A DNA stretch of 64,000 bases from Deinococcus soli (ex Cha et al. 2016) (GCF_001007995.1 NZ_CP011389.1:2580501-2644500); one strand, 5' to 3'. Numbered from the stretch's first letter, positions 45,094 through 58,366 are shown. Numbers and translations are program-made. Notes: generated from the sequence alone by a model not told the origin.

Positions 45094-45240
45094 GTGGTCA
45101 CACGCCCCCTCACCCTTCCGTCGCTCCACTCCACTGCTGCGCAGCTCTGCGAGTCTTTCCCTCCCCCACAAGAGGAGAGGGAATTTTTTCGACCCTCGCC
45201 CCTCGTGGGCGAGGGTGCCCCGCAGGGGCGGGTGAGGGGC
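45094..45240. repeat. Intergenic palindromic repeat, family 2 copy A
   Basis: The ends are inverted: CCCCTCACCC (45106-45115) and GGGTGAGGGG (45230-45239). Inside are an imperfect hairpin with a T6 tail (about 45164-45189), a perfect 9-bp hairpin (45193-45201 with 45207-45215) and GCCCC-GCA-GGGGC (45217-45229). The left flank GGTCACACGCCCCCTCACCC recurs at 53225-53244. It lies between convergent akr and dnaG and may terminate both. Confidence 0.65.
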
Positions 45241-45245
45241 GCGCC

Positions 45246-47024
45246 TTACGCTCTGGCGGCGCCGCGCACGCGTTTCTCGGCTTCGATGGCGCGCTGGAGA
45301 TCCTGAATCTGCCGCAGGAGGCCCAGCTGCTCGGTCGGCGCGGCCCCCGGCACCTGTTTTTTCAGCAGGTCGACCTCGGCGCGCATCGCGTCGATGCTGA
45401 GGGTCACCTGAATGTCGTCCACGGCGGCGGCCGCGTAGCCGCTGACCTTCTGCTCGTACTGCTGGCTGTTCTCCCGGCCGATGGTGCCCGCGTCGCGGCC
45501 CTCGAACATCAGGCGGATCAGGAGCTGTTCCTCGGGCTGCCCGCGGAACACGTCCAGAATGTCGTCGGGCGTCTGCGCGCCGCGCGCGGCCAGCATCACC
45601 TTACGCACCGACTCGTTGCGCCACGGCATGCTGCCGTCCAGTTTCGCCAGCAGCGACGGGTCGACGAGCAGCTGCTTCAGGAGGGCCAGTTCGCGGTCCT
45701 CCTCGCTGCGCGTGCTCGTCATGCCCGCCAGATGCGTGTCCGTCAGGGTGCGCCGCTTGGCCTTGCTGGCGATCCATTCCATGAGCGCCTCGGGCTTGAT
45801 GCCGAGCGTCTCGCACGCCGCGCCGCGCACGCCCTCGGCGATCTCGTCCAGCGGGTCGAGGTTCTGCATGCGGGGCAGGAGTTCCATCAGGATGCGGCGT
45901 TTGCCCTCGCTGGTGCCCACCCCGTGCCGTTCGATGGCGGCCTGCACGCGGTACCGGACCTCGTCCAGACCGCTGCTCAGGGCCGTCCGCAGCTGCTCGA
46001 TATCCCCCGCCAGGAGGGTGTCCGCCGGATCCTTCCCACTGGGGACGCTCGTGGCGCGCACGCGAAACTTCGCGCCCAGCACCTGATCCAACCCCGACAG
46101 GGTCGCCTTCAATCCCGCCTCGTCGCGGTCGAACAGCAGCACGAGACTCTGCGCGCCCAGCCGTTCCAGCAGCGTCGCATGCTCGGCGGTCAGGGCCGTG
46201 CCCAGGCTCGCCACCGCCCCGGTGAAGCCGTGCTGGTGCATGGTGATCACGTCCATGTACCCTTCCACCACCACCAGCTCGCCGCCGTTCTTCAGGCCCA
46301 GGCGGGCCTTGTCCAGCCCGTACAGCAGTTCACCCTTGCGGAACACGTCTGTTTCGGGGGTGTTCAGGTACTTGGGCTTGCTGTCGTCCAGCACCCGCCC
46401 CCCGAAGCCCACCAGCCGCCCCAGGTGATCGCGGATGGGGAACATCACCCGCGCGCGGAAGCGGTCGTACACCCGGCCCGACTCCGGGTTCTCGATCAGC
46501 AGGCCCGCCTCCAGCAGCTGCCGTTCCGACACGCCCTTCACCCGCGCGTGCTTCAGCAGGCCGTCCCAGCCGTCCGGCGCGAAGCCGATCTCGAACGACT
46601 CGATCGTCGCGTCCGTCAGGCCCCGCCGCCGCAGGTACGCCAGCGCCGCCTCGCCCGCAGGCCCGTGCAGGTGCTCACGGAAGTACGCCAGCGCGAACGC
46701 GTTCACATCGAACACGTCCCGACTTGACCGCTCGCCGTACCGCGCCTCCACCTGAATCCCGGCGCGCTCCGCGAGCTTGCGCATCGCGTCACCGAAACTC
46801 AGGTTCTCAGTGCGCTGCACGAAACTGAACACGTCCCCGCCCGCCTTACAGCCAAAGCAGTAGAAGTAGCCCTGCTCCGTATCCACCTGGAACGACGGCG
46901 ACTTCTCCTTATGGAACGGGCACAACCCCTTCAGGCGGCCGCGCCCGGCGGGGGAGAGCTGTACGTACTCGCCCACCACATCCGCAATGTTCAGGCGCGA
47001 ACGAACCTCTTCTTTCGTTCCCAC
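45246..47024 (-). CDS. dnaG: DNA primase
   Basis: DnaG makes RNA primers at the replication fork. The 592-aa protein has the zinc finger (Cys35, His38, Cys56, Cys59 in [11 protein letters not shown] and [12 protein letters not shown]), the RNA polymerase domain with [10 protein letters not shown], the TOPRIM core [10 protein letters not shown] and FDRDEAG, and a C-terminal DnaB-interaction region. The GTG start is supported by GAGGTG upstream. It is usually in the rpsU-dnaG-rpoD unit, but not here; it stands alone. Confidence 0.97.
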   Translation of the reverse strand: MGTKEEVRSRLNIADVVGEYVQLSPAGRGRLKGLCPFHKEKSPSFQVDTEQGYFYCFGCKAGGDVFSFVQRTENLSFGDAMRKLAERAGIQVEARYGERSSRDVFDVNAFALAYFREHLHGPAGEAALAYLRRRGLTDATIESFEIGFAPDGWDGLLKHARVKGVSERQLLEAGLLIENPESGRVYDRFRARVMFPIRDHLGRLVGFGGRVLDDSKPKYLNTPETDVFRKGELLYGLDKARLGLKNGGELVVVEGYMDVITMHQHGFTGAVASLGTALTAEHATLLERLGAQSLVLLFDRDEAGLKATLSGLDQVLGAKFRVRATSVPSGKDPADTLLAGDIEQLRTALSSGLDEVRYRVQAAIERHGVGTSEGKRRILMELLPRMQNLDPLDEIAEGVRGAACETLGIKPEALMEWIASKAKRRTLTDTHLAGMTSTRSEEDRELALLKQLLVDPSLLAKLDGSMPWRNESVRKVMLAARGAQTPDDILDVFRGQPEEQLLIRLMFEGRDAGTIGRENSQQYEQKVSGYAAAAVDDIQVTLSIDAMRAEVDLLKKQVPGAAPTEQLGLLRQIQDLQRAIEAEKRVRGAARA

Positions 47025-47406
47025 GGCAGCACCTCACCCCCTTTCAGACAGCCACCCACCGGGCAGCCGGAGACGCCCAGTGTACCCCACACCCGCCCAA
47101 CCCGCCAGAGGCCCAAAAATGCGACTGAGACGACAAAAAAAACCGAGCATCCGGAGCATGCGTCCAGCACGGGAACGGGCACGCCCGCCCACGATGCCGG
47201 GCGCAGGCACGCGCGGAACACAGGGCGCAGGCCAGCGCGGGAGACATGACGCGGGCACAGGCAAAAGCAGGGGAAAAGAGACGGGCGGTGCCCGTGGACA
47301 CCCCCTCCCGGCCTCCCCCCTCAAGGGGAGGAGTAAGAGCAACGCGCCGCCCGGCCTCCCGCCTCACGGGAGAGGAGTAGAACCCCTATCCGAGTGAGCC
47401 TCCCGC
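47025..47406. other. Intergenic region with GC-rich hairpin repeats, no gene
   Basis: Between dnaG and the cupin gene there is no credible reading frame. About 47305-47395 holds two related imperfect hairpins of the form CCTCCCCCCTCAAGGGGAGG and CCTCCCGCCTCACGGGAGAGG, similar in style to the family 2 repeats. The part nearer dnaG is A-rich around 47130-47150 and shows no clear promoter for dnaG. Confidence 0.5.
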
Positions 47407-47490
47407 CTCAAGTTCCGCCCAACCCCTCGTGAACTTCCCTTCAGGCGCCCATCACGCCCGCGCCCACCCGCGCGGGGCACGCTGAACGCC
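47407..47490 (+). repeat. Upstream region of the cupin gene, near-duplicate of 48326-48408
   Basis: Shared landmarks in the same order as 48326-48408: CTCAAG, a C-rich CCGCCC/CAACCCC stretch, CCCTTCAG, CCCATCACGCCC, and CTGAACGC just before the ATG. The likely -10 CACGCT lies 7 nt before the start. Confidence 0.55.
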
Positions 47491-47805
47491 ATGAGCCCCT
47501 ACAAGGTCAGCCAGAGCGACACCACCCACGGCACTGACGGCGAGCATCACCTCGTCAAGGGGCAGCAGAGCAGCATGCGCCTGTGGCACCGCGAGGAACC
47601 CAACGCCGACAAACCCGAGAGCACCCACGAGTACGAAACCCTCGGGTACGTCATCGAAGGCAAGGTTGACCTCATCGTGAACGGCGAAACCGTCAGCCTC
47701 CAGCCCGGCGACTCCTACCACGTGCCCGCTGGCGCCCCCCACACCTTCCGCGTCACCGAGACCCTCACCGCCGTCGAAGTGACCACGCCCGGCACGGACA
47801 AGTAA
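47491..47805 (+). CDS. Cupin-domain protein
   Basis: A 104-aa single cupin barrel. Motif 1 is degenerate (TLGYVIEGKVDLIVNGE) and motif 2 is QPGDSYHVPAGAPHTF, with a His-based metal site (THEYET, YHVP, APHTF). Such small cupins range from isomerases to stress proteins; the function is unknown. Its upstream region is nearly duplicated in front of the PfpI gene 0.9 kb away, suggesting shared control. A 9-bp terminator hairpin follows. Confidence 0.88.
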   Translation: MSPYKVSQSDTTHGTDGEHHLVKGQQSSMRLWHREEPNADKPESTHEYETLGYVIEGKVDLIVNGETVSLQPGDSYHVPAGAPHTFRVTETLTAVEVTTPGTDK

Positions 47806-47849
47806 CGACCACTCACCCCTCCCTCTCCCCAGCGGAGAGGGAAAAAACT

Positions 47850-47887
47850 GCCCGCCCCAGGCCTCTGTGCCGGGGCGGGCGCGTTCT
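47850..47887. terminator. Terminator between cupin and SnoaL-like genes
   Basis: GCCCGCCCC (47850-47858) pairs with GGGGCGGGC (47872-47880), followed by GCGTTCTTT on the plus strand. A second hairpin CCCTCTCC/GGAGAGGG precedes it at about 47821-47841. Confidence 0.65.
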
Positions 47888-47898
47888 TTACTCGACGG

Positions 47899-48273
47899 TC
47901 AGGCGGGGGTCACCACCACGAACGCCGCGCTGTCGTAATACGTGCGGAACGCCCCCACCTTCCCGTCCTGCACGTCCAGCAGGCTCACGCCCCGGTACGA
48001 GATCTCCCGCCCACCCGGCAGGCGACCCGACGCCACCCACTCCAGCACGCCCAGACCCCCCTCCTCCTGCACGCGGGAGAACTCACTGCGCACCTCCTCG
48101 AAACTCCCCAGGTACGCCTCCCAGAACGCCCGCGCACCCTCCGCGCCCTCCCACGTCTGCTGCGTCAGGTTCCGCAGCGTCACGTCCCCCGCGTGCAGGG
48201 CCACCAACCCCGAAACGTCCCCGGACTGCTCGGCGGTCTGCAAGGCCTTCGCGAACTCCTCAGTCAGTGTCAT
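47899..48273 (-). CDS. SnoaL-like / NTF2-fold protein
   Basis: A 124-aa cone-fold protein of the SnoaL/NTF2-like superfamily: an N-terminal helix ([16 protein letters not shown]), [13 protein letters not shown], the helix [15 protein letters not shown], then strands [15 protein letters not shown] and [20 protein letters not shown]. Members include isomerases, ketosteroid-handling enzymes and non-enzymes, so the role is open. The start at 48273 matches the family; GGGAGGC lies very close to the ATG. Confidence 0.82.
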   Translation of the reverse strand: MTLTEEFAKALQTAEQSGDVSGLVALHAGDVTLRNLTQQTWEGAEGARAFWEAYLGSFEEVRSEFSRVQEEGGLGVLEWVASGRLPGGREISYRGVSLLDVQDGKVGAFRTYYDSAAFVVVTPA

Positions 48274-48325
48274 GCCTCCCACCCCATCACACGCCCCGGG
48301 CGCGCAAGGCAAGAACCCACACCAA

Positions 48326-48408
48326 CTCAAGCCGCCCTCAACCCCGCCTCAACGCCCCTTCAGACCCCCATCACGCCCCAACCCCTACCCACACGGCAAC
48401 CTGAACGC
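48326..48408 (+). repeat. Upstream region of the PfpI gene, near-duplicate of 47407-47490
   Basis: It carries the same series of blocks as the cupin upstream region, including CCCTTCAG, CCCATCACGCCC and CTGAACGC before the ATG. The -10-like CAACCT is 6 nt from the start. Confidence 0.55.
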
Positions 48409-48975
48409 ATGACCGACCAACCCCTGAAAGGCAAAACCATCGCCATCCTCGCCGCCGACGGCGTCGAACAGGTCGAACTCGTGAAACCCCGCGAGGCGCT
48501 GGAGGCCGCCGGGGCCACCACGCACCTCATCAGCCTCAAGGCCGGGCAGATCCAGAGCATGAAAGGCGACATGGAACCCCAGGACAAGTACGACGTCGAC
48601 CACACCGTCACGCAGGCCAACCCCAGCGACTACGACGGCCTCCTCCTGCCCGGCGGCACCGTCAACCCCGACAAGCTGCGCCTGGACGCCTACGCCATGA
48701 AGTTCGTCCGCGCGTTCTACGACCACGGCGCACCCATCGCCGCCATCTGCCACGGCCCTTGGAGCCTCAGCGAAACCGGCATCAGCAAAGGCCTGAAAAT
48801 GACCAGCTGGCCCAGCCTGAAACACGAACTGACCCTCGGCGGCGCCGAATGGATCGACCAGCAGGTCGTCGTGGACAAAGGGATCGTCACCAGCCGCAAC
48901 CCCGACGACATCCCCGCCTTCAACGCCAAGATGATCGAAGAATTCCAGGAAGGCGACCACAGCAGCAAACGCTGA
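48409..48975 (+). CDS. DJ-1/PfpI family protein (YhbO-like)
   Basis: This 188-aa protein of the PfpI/DJ-1 superfamily has the nucleophile-elbow cysteine in [10 protein letters not shown] and an acidic residue in [37 protein letters not shown] and the C-terminal [13 protein letters not shown] are typical of YhbO/PH1704-like members, linked to stress resistance and debated deglycase or protease activity. The ATG at 48409 matches the family start and the upstream block shared with the cupin gene. Confidence 0.93.
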   Translation: MTDQPLKGKTIAILAADGVEQVELVKPREALEAAGATTHLISLKAGQIQSMKGDMEPQDKYDVDHTVTQANPSDYDGLLLPGGTVNPDKLRLDAYAMKFVRAFYDHGAPIAAICHGPWSLSETGISKGLKMTSWPSLKHELTLGGAEWIDQQVVVDKGIVTSRNPDDIPAFNAKMIEEFQEGDHSSKR

Positions 48976-49074
48976 GCAAACAGACCAGACAGCACAGATG
49001 GGCAGGGGGCCGCACGCCACACCGGGGCGCGGCCCCCCGCCCTGTTGCCCGGTCCTGTCCGTACACTGCACCCC

Positions 49075-49830
49075 ATGACCCGACCCTGGCTCGTCACCGG
49101 CCTGACCGGTACCCTCGCCCCGCACGTCGCCCACGCCCTGCAAGCCCAGGGGCACACCGTCACCGGCTGGGACCGCCACACCACCCCCGCCGACGACAGC
49201 GCCGCCGCCCACGCCTACCTGCAAGCCCTGAACCCCCAGGGCATCCTGCACCTCGCCCTGGGCAGCGAAGCCTGGGCGCACGCCCTCGCCACGCACGCCC
49301 ACACGCACGACCTGCCGTTCGTGTTCACCAGCACCGCCATGGTCTTCCACCACCACCCAGACGGCCCGCACCACGCAGGCGACCCTACCACCGCGCAGGA
49401 CGACTACGGCCAGCTGAAAGCCCGCACCGAACACGCCATCCGCACCGCCCACCCCCGCGCCGTCATCGCCCGTATCGGCTGGCAGATCCACCCCACCGCC
49501 ACCGGCAACAACATGACCCAGCAACTCCAGGCACAACACGACCAGCACGGCGTCATTCGCGCCAGCCGCCACTGGACCCCCGCCACCTCCTTCATGACCG
49601 ACACCGCCCACGCCCTCGCAGCCCTCGCGCAGGACGGCACCAGCGGCACCGTCCACCTGGACAGCAACGCCCACGACGCCCTCACCTTCCCCGAACTCGT
49701 GCGCGGTCTCGCCCGGCACCTGAACCGCGACTGGGTGGTCGAGGAGACGGACGACTACACGCACGACCAGCGGCTCGTGGACGACACCACCCGCCTGCCC
49801 AGCCTGCGCGAACGCCTCGGGCTGAACTGA
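49075..49830 (+). CDS. NAD-dependent epimerase/RmlD-like sugar nucleotide reductase
   Basis: A 251-aa extended short-chain dehydrogenase-like protein. The Rossmann opening is WLVTGLTGTLAPHVAHAL, followed by FVFTSTAMVF and a YGQLKARTEH segment carrying the active-site Tyr and Lys (YxxxK). It resembles dTDP-4-dehydrorhamnose reductase (RmlD) in length and order, but no sugar-nucleotide genes adjoin. TACACT ends 7 nt before the ATG (leaderless). Confidence 0.85.
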   Translation: MTRPWLVTGLTGTLAPHVAHALQAQGHTVTGWDRHTTPADDSAAAHAYLQALNPQGILHLALGSEAWAHALATHAHTHDLPFVFTSTAMVFHHHPDGPHHAGDPTTAQDDYGQLKARTEHAIRTAHPRAVIARIGWQIHPTATGNNMTQQLQAQHDQHGVIRASRHWTPATSFMTDTAHALAALAQDGTSGTVHLDSNAHDALTFPELVRGLARHLNRDWVVEETDDYTHDQRLVDDTTRLPSLRERLGLN

Positions 49831-49948
49831 ACAAGTGAGAGGTCGGGTCAGGAGTGAGCGGTGGCTGGCCCGACTATTCAGAACCTGCCGAAGTCTCTCA
49901 GTTCGAAATGCTGTCCTAGAAGGCAGAATTCAGAGCGGGAATTGATCG

Positions 49949-49977
49949 TTGACACCGTCTGCATATCGGGGTATCCT
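49949..49977 (+). promoter_or_regulatory. Strong sigma-70-type promoter with no gene
   Basis: TTGACA (49949-49954), 17-nt spacer, TATCCT (49972-49977). Predicted start about 49984. An intrinsic terminator begins about 4 nt later. Confidence 0.7.
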
Positions 49978-49987
49978 ACTTTTAACA

Positions 49988-50013
49988 CCGCCGAAGAGGG
50001 CGGAATTTTTTTT
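49988..50013 (+). terminator. Intrinsic terminator directly after the orphan promoter
   Basis: CCGCC (49988-49992) pairs with GGCGG (49999-50003), then AA and eight T residues (50006-50013). Confidence 0.75.
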
Positions 50014-50076
50014 GCCTGCCCATTTTGTCTGTCTGGGTGCTGCCCCAGCCCCCTCCGCAAGCGGCTCATACGAGTA

Positions 50077-50215
50077 CCCCAGAGGGGCAGGGGGAGCAGT
50101 CGCTGCGCTCGGCAAGAGTTTCTGCTCGCGTCGTGTTGCTGGGATGGACGGTGACGTGTCCGGCCTCGACGCCGTCCTGCCGACCCCATTGGAAGGCCCG
50201 CTCGCTTCGCGCATG
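50077..50215. repeat. Dispersed intergenic repeat, family 1 copy B
   Basis: It shares with 41815-41960 the block CCCCAGAGGGGCAGGGGG (50080-50097), a GGCAAGAG block and the 33-nt block at 50150-50182. The remaining sequence between 49831 and 50316 contains the orphan promoter/terminator pair and no gene that I can support. Confidence 0.6.
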
Positions 50216-50271
50216 ACGGCTCGGGGAAAACGTTCCTCCGGGACTGCTGGAACGTAGGACTGAACGAAGAA

Positions 50272-50292
50272 AGCCCCCCGGATAGGGAGGCT
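50272..50292 (-). terminator. gcvP (gcv operon) terminator
   Basis: On the minus strand AGCCTCCC-TATCC-GGGGGGCT forms an 8-bp stem with one G-U pair, followed by TTCTTC, 25 nt after the gcvP stop. Confidence 0.7.
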
Positions 50293-50316
50293 CTCTGAGT
50301 CACGGACGCTCTGGGC

Positions 50317-53193
<2,877 letters not shown>

Positions 53194-53224
53194 GAAGTAC
53201 TCCTGGGGGTGGGGCGGTGAAGCG

Positions 53225-53353
53225 GGTCACACGCCCCCTCACCCCGGCCCTCTCCCCTCGTGGGAGAGGGAGAAAAAGAATGTTGAACCCCCCTCTCCCC
53301 CTGTGGGACTCAACGAGCTGAGAAGCAGAGAGGGGCTGGGGGTGAGGGGGCCA
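53225..53353. repeat. Intergenic palindromic repeat, family 2 copy B
   Basis: It is bounded by CCCCTCACCC (53235-53244) and GGGTGAGGGG (53340-53349) and contains CCCTCTCCC-CTCGT-GGGAGAGGG (about 53248-53270). The left flank GGTCACACGCCCCCTCACCC is the same as at 45094. It fills most of the gcvH-gcvP gap, inside an operon. Confidence 0.65.
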
Positions 53354-53383
53354 CCGAGTGGCGCTCCCGGTCACCCGTTCAGG

Positions 53384-53746
53384 TCAGTTGTTCGCGGCTT
53401 CGTACGCGGCGGCGTCCATCAGGTCACCCTCGCCGGTCACGTCAAGCTTGAACAGCCAGCCGCCCTCGTAGGGGGCGCTATTGACGAGTTCGGGGGTGCC
53501 GGTCAGGGCGTCGTTCACGGCCACGATGGTGCCGCTGGCGGGCGCGTAGATGTCAGAGGCGGTCTTGACGCTCTCGACCACGGCGATGGTCTCGCCCGCC
53601 TCGACGACGCGGCCCACTTCGGGCAGTTCGACGTACACGACGTCGCCCAGCTGCTCCTGCGCAAAGTCGGTGATGCCGACGGTGCCGTCCGCGGCGAGCC
53701 ATTCGTGGGAGGCGGCGTACTTCAGTTCGGTGGGGGTGGTGGTCAT
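53384..53746 (-). CDS. gcvH: Glycine cleavage system H protein
   Basis: The 120-aa lipoyl carrier shuttles intermediates between P, T and L proteins. The lipoylated residue is Lys61 ([14 protein letters not shown]). The start [12 protein letters not shown] and the C-terminal [15 protein letters not shown] are typical. A GGAG lies about 10 nt before the ATG. It is 59 nt downstream of gcvT. Confidence 0.97.
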   Translation of the reverse strand: MTTTPTELKYAASHEWLAADGTVGITDFAQEQLGDVVYVELPEVGRVVEAGETIAVVESVKTASDIYAPASGTIVAVNDALTGTPELVNSAPYEGGWLFKLDVTGEGDLMDAAAYEAANN

Positions 53747-53805
53747 GGTCGTATTCTCCGGGTTTCAGGCGCGGGGGGTGTGTGCGGGCCTACGTGGGCG
53801 GCGGG

Positions 53806-54876
<1,071 letters not shown>

Positions 54877-54948
54877 ACCTGAAACTGTAGCCGACCCACC
54901 CCCAGAGCGTCCGGGCGGTCTGGACGGCCGGGGGGTGTACGCTGGAGA

Positions 54949-55398
54949 ATGGCGACCGGGAAAAAGAGCGTTCCACAGGCTAAAAAACGTCAGGGTGGAA
55001 CGGTGTACGATCAGCTGACCGGCTGGGCGCTTGAGGGTGCCCGGCAGGGCCTCACGCCCCGCGACGCCTGGGCCGCCGCGCAGAAGCTCGTGACCGCGAA
55101 ACCCAGCACGCTGAACAAGGGCTGCCCACGCTCCACGTTCGTCTCCCTGGCCGAACACGGGTACCTGCGGGGCGTGCCCGCGCAGGCCGACGCTCGCCCC
55201 CTGACCCGGAACGCCCGTCATGCCCTGCACGCGCGGGCGGTCGCTCAGGCTGACCCGGACCTCCTGAACCGCAAGCAGGCGTGGTGGGCCGCGACCCGCG
55301 CGCACTCCGGCACGGACCGCGAGAATCACGCGGGCATCCTGGACGTCCTCCACGCGTTGATGGTGCGCGACGCCCTGACCGACCCGCCCGTCCCGTGA
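54949..55398 (+). CDS. Uncharacterised 149-aa protein
   Basis: A small soluble, helix-rich protein with a basic N-terminus ([15 protein letters not shown]). The body reads like a small helical DNA- or RNA-associated domain ([37 protein letters not shown]). I cannot name the family. TACGCT lies 5 nt before the ATG. Its stop overlaps the start of the 2H phosphoesterase as GTGA, so the two are co-translated. Confidence 0.72.
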   Translation: MATGKKSVPQAKKRQGGTVYDQLTGWALEGARQGLTPRDAWAAAQKLVTAKPSTLNKGCPRSTFVSLAEHGYLRGVPAQADARPLTRNARHALHARAVAQADPDLLNRKQAWWAATRAHSGTDRENHAGILDVLHALMVRDALTDPPVP

Positions 55399-55916
55399 GC
55401 CCATCGCACCTGCTGGCGCTGCGCCCGCCACCGGACATTGAGGCCCGGATCGTGGCGTTCCGCGAAGCCCACGGCGTGCGCGACGCGGCGGCCGTCCCGC
55501 ACATCACCGTGAAGGCCCGCAGTGGCCTGGACGACGACCTGCGCTGGCTGGACCTCATCCCGGCGGTGGCGGCGGCGACCCCGCCCGTCCCGGTCGAACT
55601 CCTCGCGCCGCGCGTGTTCCCGAACGGCAGCGCCCTGTACCTGCCCGCCCGCGGCCCCGGCGCCGTGCGGCTGCACCTCGCGCTGCTGGATGCCCTGCGG
55701 CCCGCGCGCCGCTTCGGGTACGAAGGGCCGCAGATGACCCCGCATCTCACGCTCGCCCTGGGGCGGCGGGACGCAAGCCTGGATGCGCTGCTGGATGCGG
55801 CGGGGCAGGCCTTCCCGCAGCCGCTAATCTTCACGGCCACCGAACTCGTCTGGATGCGCAAGCCCGGCCCGAGCGGCGCCTACCAGCCCGTGCAGAGCTG
55901 GACGCTGGGCGGGTAG
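55395..55916 (+). CDS. 2'-5' RNA ligase / 2H phosphoesterase family protein
   Basis: This 173-aa 2H phosphoesterase has two HxT motifs, HIT (36-38 in [12 protein letters not shown]) and HLT (117-119 in [10 protein letters not shown]), spaced as in LigT/YjcG-like enzymes acting on RNA cyclic phosphates. The GTG start overlaps the preceding stop (GTGA). Coupling to an uncharacterised small protein suggests a joint role, perhaps in RNA processing; this is inference. Confidence 0.87.
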   Translation: MSPSHLLALRPPPDIEARIVAFREAHGVRDAAAVPHITVKARSGLDDDLRWLDLIPAVAAATPPVPVELLAPRVFPNGSALYLPARGPGAVRLHLALLDALRPARRFGYEGPQMTPHLTLALGRRDASLDALLDAAGQAFPQPLIFTATELVWMRKPGPSGAYQPVQSWTLGG

Positions 55917-55963
55917 AGGTCGCTGCCTCGTGGCGGCGCGCTGCACCCGGTAGACTCGCTCTC

Positions 55964-56416
55964 ATGCCCCGTGTCGCCCGGACCGAGATCACCGTGCAGG
56001 CTCCCCTGGAGCGGGTCTTCGAGCTGCTGGTGGATTTCAGCGCGTACGGCAGCTGGAATCCGTTCGTGGTGGAGGTCACGGGGGCTGTACGTGCTGCCGA
56101 GGGCGTGCGGATGCGATTCAAGCTCCCCTGGTGCGGGGGCCGGTTCATGCACTCCGACGAGCAGGTCACGCGCGTGCAGCCCCCGGCGGGTGGCGCGGCG
56201 CTGGTCGCTTGGCGGTACGATAGTCCTCTGGCCCGCTGGGGCCTGCTGCGGTCGGAGCGGGTGCAGACCCTGCGGCAGCTGCCGAATGGCGACACGGCCT
56301 ATGCCACCGAGGAGGTCTTTCACGGTCCGGCATCGGCTCTCGTGCCCGTGCGGTGGGTGCAGGCGGGGTTCGAGGCGCAGGCGCGGGCCATGCGCGATCA
56401 CCTGTCGCCCACCTAA
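55964..56416 (+). CDS. SRPBCC/START-like lipid-binding-fold protein
   Basis: A 150-aa protein of the polyketide cyclase/START-like superfamily. It opens with the typical [30 protein letters not shown] and ends with a long helix ([16 protein letters not shown]) that would close the ligand cavity. The ligand is unknown. TAGACT ends 7 nt before the ATG (leaderless). Confidence 0.87.
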   Translation: MPRVARTEITVQAPLERVFELLVDFSAYGSWNPFVVEVTGAVRAAEGVRMRFKLPWCGGRFMHSDEQVTRVQPPAGGAALVAWRYDSPLARWGLLRSERVQTLRQLPNGDTAYATEEVFHGPASALVPVRWVQAGFEAQARAMRDHLSPT

Positions 56417-56487
56417 AGGATGGCTGCCGGGCTGGTTCGGTGTGCCCTCCGACGGTTCCGGCGCGCCGGGCGTCGCCTACTACCGGC

Positions 56488-57120
56488 ATGCATACCCTGA
56501 TTCTGGGCGCGACGGGCGGGATCGGCGCGGCGACGGCGCGGGCCTTTGCGGCCGCTGGGCACACGCTGACCCTCTCCGGGCGGGACGAGACGCGACTGGC
56601 GGCGCTGGCCTCCGAGCTGGGCGTGACTGGCCGCGCGGCGGACGTGGGCTTCGAGAGTCACGTCCGCACGCTGCTGGAGGCGGCTCCGGAGCTGGACACC
56701 CTGGTGTACGCGGCGGGCGCGGCGCACCCCGAGCCGCTGCGGGACGCGGACCCCACGCACGTCCGCTCTGTGTGGAACGCCAATTACTTCGGAGCGCTGT
56801 GGGTCATGAAGCACGGGCTGGGGCGGCTGGCGCCGGGTGGGCGGGTGTACCTGCTGGGCGCGCGGCCGGAACTGGTGACCGCGCGGGGCTTCAGTCAGTA
56901 CGCGGCGAGCAAGGCGGCGCTGGCCCGCGCGGCGGAGGTCGCGCGGCTGGAACACCGGGGCGTCGGGATCACGCTGGTGCAGCCGCCCGCGGTGGAGACG
57001 GGCCTGTGGGCGCAGGTGGGCCGCGTGCCGCGCGGCGCGCTCGGACCGGACGCGGTGGCGCGCGCCCTCGTCGCGGACCGCGCGGGTGAGGCGCAGATGG
57101 AACTCAGGATCGACGGGTAA
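56488..57120 (+). CDS. Short-chain dehydrogenase/reductase
   Basis: This 210-aa SDR has the cofactor motif GATGGIG (7-13), an NAG-like YAAGAAHP, and the active-site Tyr138/Lys142 ([11 protein letters not shown]). The usual catalytic Ser after strand 5 is not obvious ([10 protein letters not shown]), so activity is uncertain. The last 17 nt overlap the 3' end of the convergent YhhN gene. Confidence 0.85.
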   Translation: MHTLILGATGGIGAATARAFAAAGHTLTLSGRDETRLAALASELGVTGRAADVGFESHVRTLLEAAPELDTLVYAAGAAHPEPLRDADPTHVRSVWNANYFGALWVMKHGLGRLAPGGRVYLLGARPELVTARGFSQYAASKAALARAAEVARLEHRGVGITLVQPPAVETGLWAQVGRVPRGALGPDAVARALVADRAGEAQMELRIDG

Positions 57121-57778
57121 GGAGCATCAGCCCCCGCGTGAGGTTCCGTTGCGCCCCGGCGTACAGGGCGAGCATGACGCCCTCGGTCAGGGCGCGGCTC
57201 AGCCGGTCCCGCAGGAGGTAGCGGCGCACGAGGATCAGCAGGTCCGAGGCGACGAACATCCACCCGCCCCGCCTCAGCAGGCGCGCCGCGTCGGGGTGCG
57301 CGCGGGCCAGTCGGGGGTCGGCGGCCAGCAGTGCCATGAGGTTCAGCAGCGCCCCGTACCCGCTCAGGACCGGGAGGCTTTCGGGGTCGTGCCGGATCAG
57401 CAGGCCCGCGCCGAGCAGCAGTCCGGCCATGCGCGCGGGCCAGTGGCCGGTGTGGGGCCGCGCGCCGCGCCGCCACAGCAGCGTGACGGTCAGGAGTTGC
57501 GCCAGCGCGTACCACGTCGCGCCGCCCAGGAAGGCGCCGGGGTTCCCGCGCGGGTCGGGCTGGTGCGTGGACCGGGCGATGGTCACACCGCCCAGCGCCG
57601 CGGCCCCCAGGGACAGCAGCAGGGTGAGGGTGTCCCGCGCGTCCCGCCCCGGCGTCTCGCGGGTGACTTCGGCGGCCAGCGTGGCGACCATCGCCGCCTC
57701 CGCGATCTGGTGGGGGCGCGGCCGGTCGAGCATCCCGGCCAGGACGGTCGCGGTGGCCGCAGCCCGGAACGCCTTCAC
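57104..57778 (-). CDS. YhhN/TMEM86 family membrane protein (lysoplasmalogenase-like)
   Basis: A 224-aa protein with about seven membrane helices. The C-terminal [16 protein letters not shown] and [14 protein letters not shown] segments match the YhhN family, whose animal members are lysoplasmalogenases; the bacterial role is less clear. The GTG start (AGGAG with 5-nt spacer) overlaps the stop of the 5-FTHF cyclo-ligase as GTGA. It overlaps the SDR convergently by 17 nt. Confidence 0.78.
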   Translation of the reverse strand: MKAFRAAATATVLAGMLDRPRPHQIAEAAMVATLAAEVTRETPGRDARDTLTLLLSLGAAALGGVTIARSTHQPDPRGNPGAFLGGATWYALAQLLTVTLLWRRGARPHTGHWPARMAGLLLGAGLLIRHDPESLPVLSGYGALLNLMALLAADPRLARAHPDAARLLRRGGWMFVASDLLILVRRYLLRDRLSRALTEGVMLALYAGAQRNLTRGLMLLTRRS

Positions 57779-58326
57779 TGGATCTCCTGCGCGCCGCGTT
57801 CGGTGACGAGCCACTGCGCGGGGCAGTCGTGCGGGTCGCGCGGCAGTTCCGGCACCAGCAGGGCCGCCTGAATCACGCCCACCGTCACGCCCCGGAACGC
57901 GGGCAGCAGGCGGTCGTAGAAGCCCCCGCCATACCCCAGGCGCACGCCCGCGTGGTCGAAGGCCAGCCCCGGCAGCAGGATCGCGTCCACGGTGCCCAGC
58001 GGCACCTGCGGCGCGTCCTGCGGGGGTTGCAGCGCCCCGAAGCGGCTGACCTCCGTCGCGGTGTGCCAGGCGTGCAGCGTCAGGCGCGGTTCAGGGCGGA
58101 AGCGGGCGCGCGGGGCGAGCAGTTCGAAGTCGCGCTCCAGGGCGCTCACGTCGGGTTCGCCGCTCAGCGCGCGGTAGGCCAGCACCCGCCGCGCCCCCAG
58201 CGTCGTCAGGAGGTCACGCAGGGTCGCCGTGATCGGCTCGGATACGTCCGGCAACTCCGCGCGCGCTGCTCGCGCCCAGGCGCGCCACTCGGACTTGGGG
58301 GTACAGGGGGAGAGGACGGAACCCAC
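57775..58326 (-). CDS. 5-formyltetrahydrofolate cyclo-ligase
   Basis: The enzyme converts 5-formyl-THF to 5,10-methenyl-THF with ATP. The 183-aa protein has the family signature [22 protein letters not shown] near the C-terminal half. GTG 58326 is preferred because TAGTGT lies 5 nt upstream; another GTG three codons earlier sits inside that -10. It heads a pair with the YhhN gene and joins other one-carbon genes in the window (gcv, folE). Confidence 0.92.
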   Translation of the reverse strand: MGSVLSPCTPKSEWRAWARAARAELPDVSEPITATLRDLLTTLGARRVLAYRALSGEPDVSALERDFELLAPRARFRPEPRLTLHAWHTATEVSRFGALQPPQDAPQVPLGTVDAILLPGLAFDHAGVRLGYGGGFYDRLLPAFRGVTVGVIQAALLVPELPRDPHDCPAQWLVTERGAQEIQ

Positions 58327-58366
58327 ACCCGACACTATGCCCGAAGGCCGCCGCGCCCCCCGGTCG

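Noticed and set aside
54877..54948. Glycine riboswitch upstream of gcvT
   Set aside because: Only 72 nt separates gcvT from its divergent neighbour and no tandem aptamer pattern is present.
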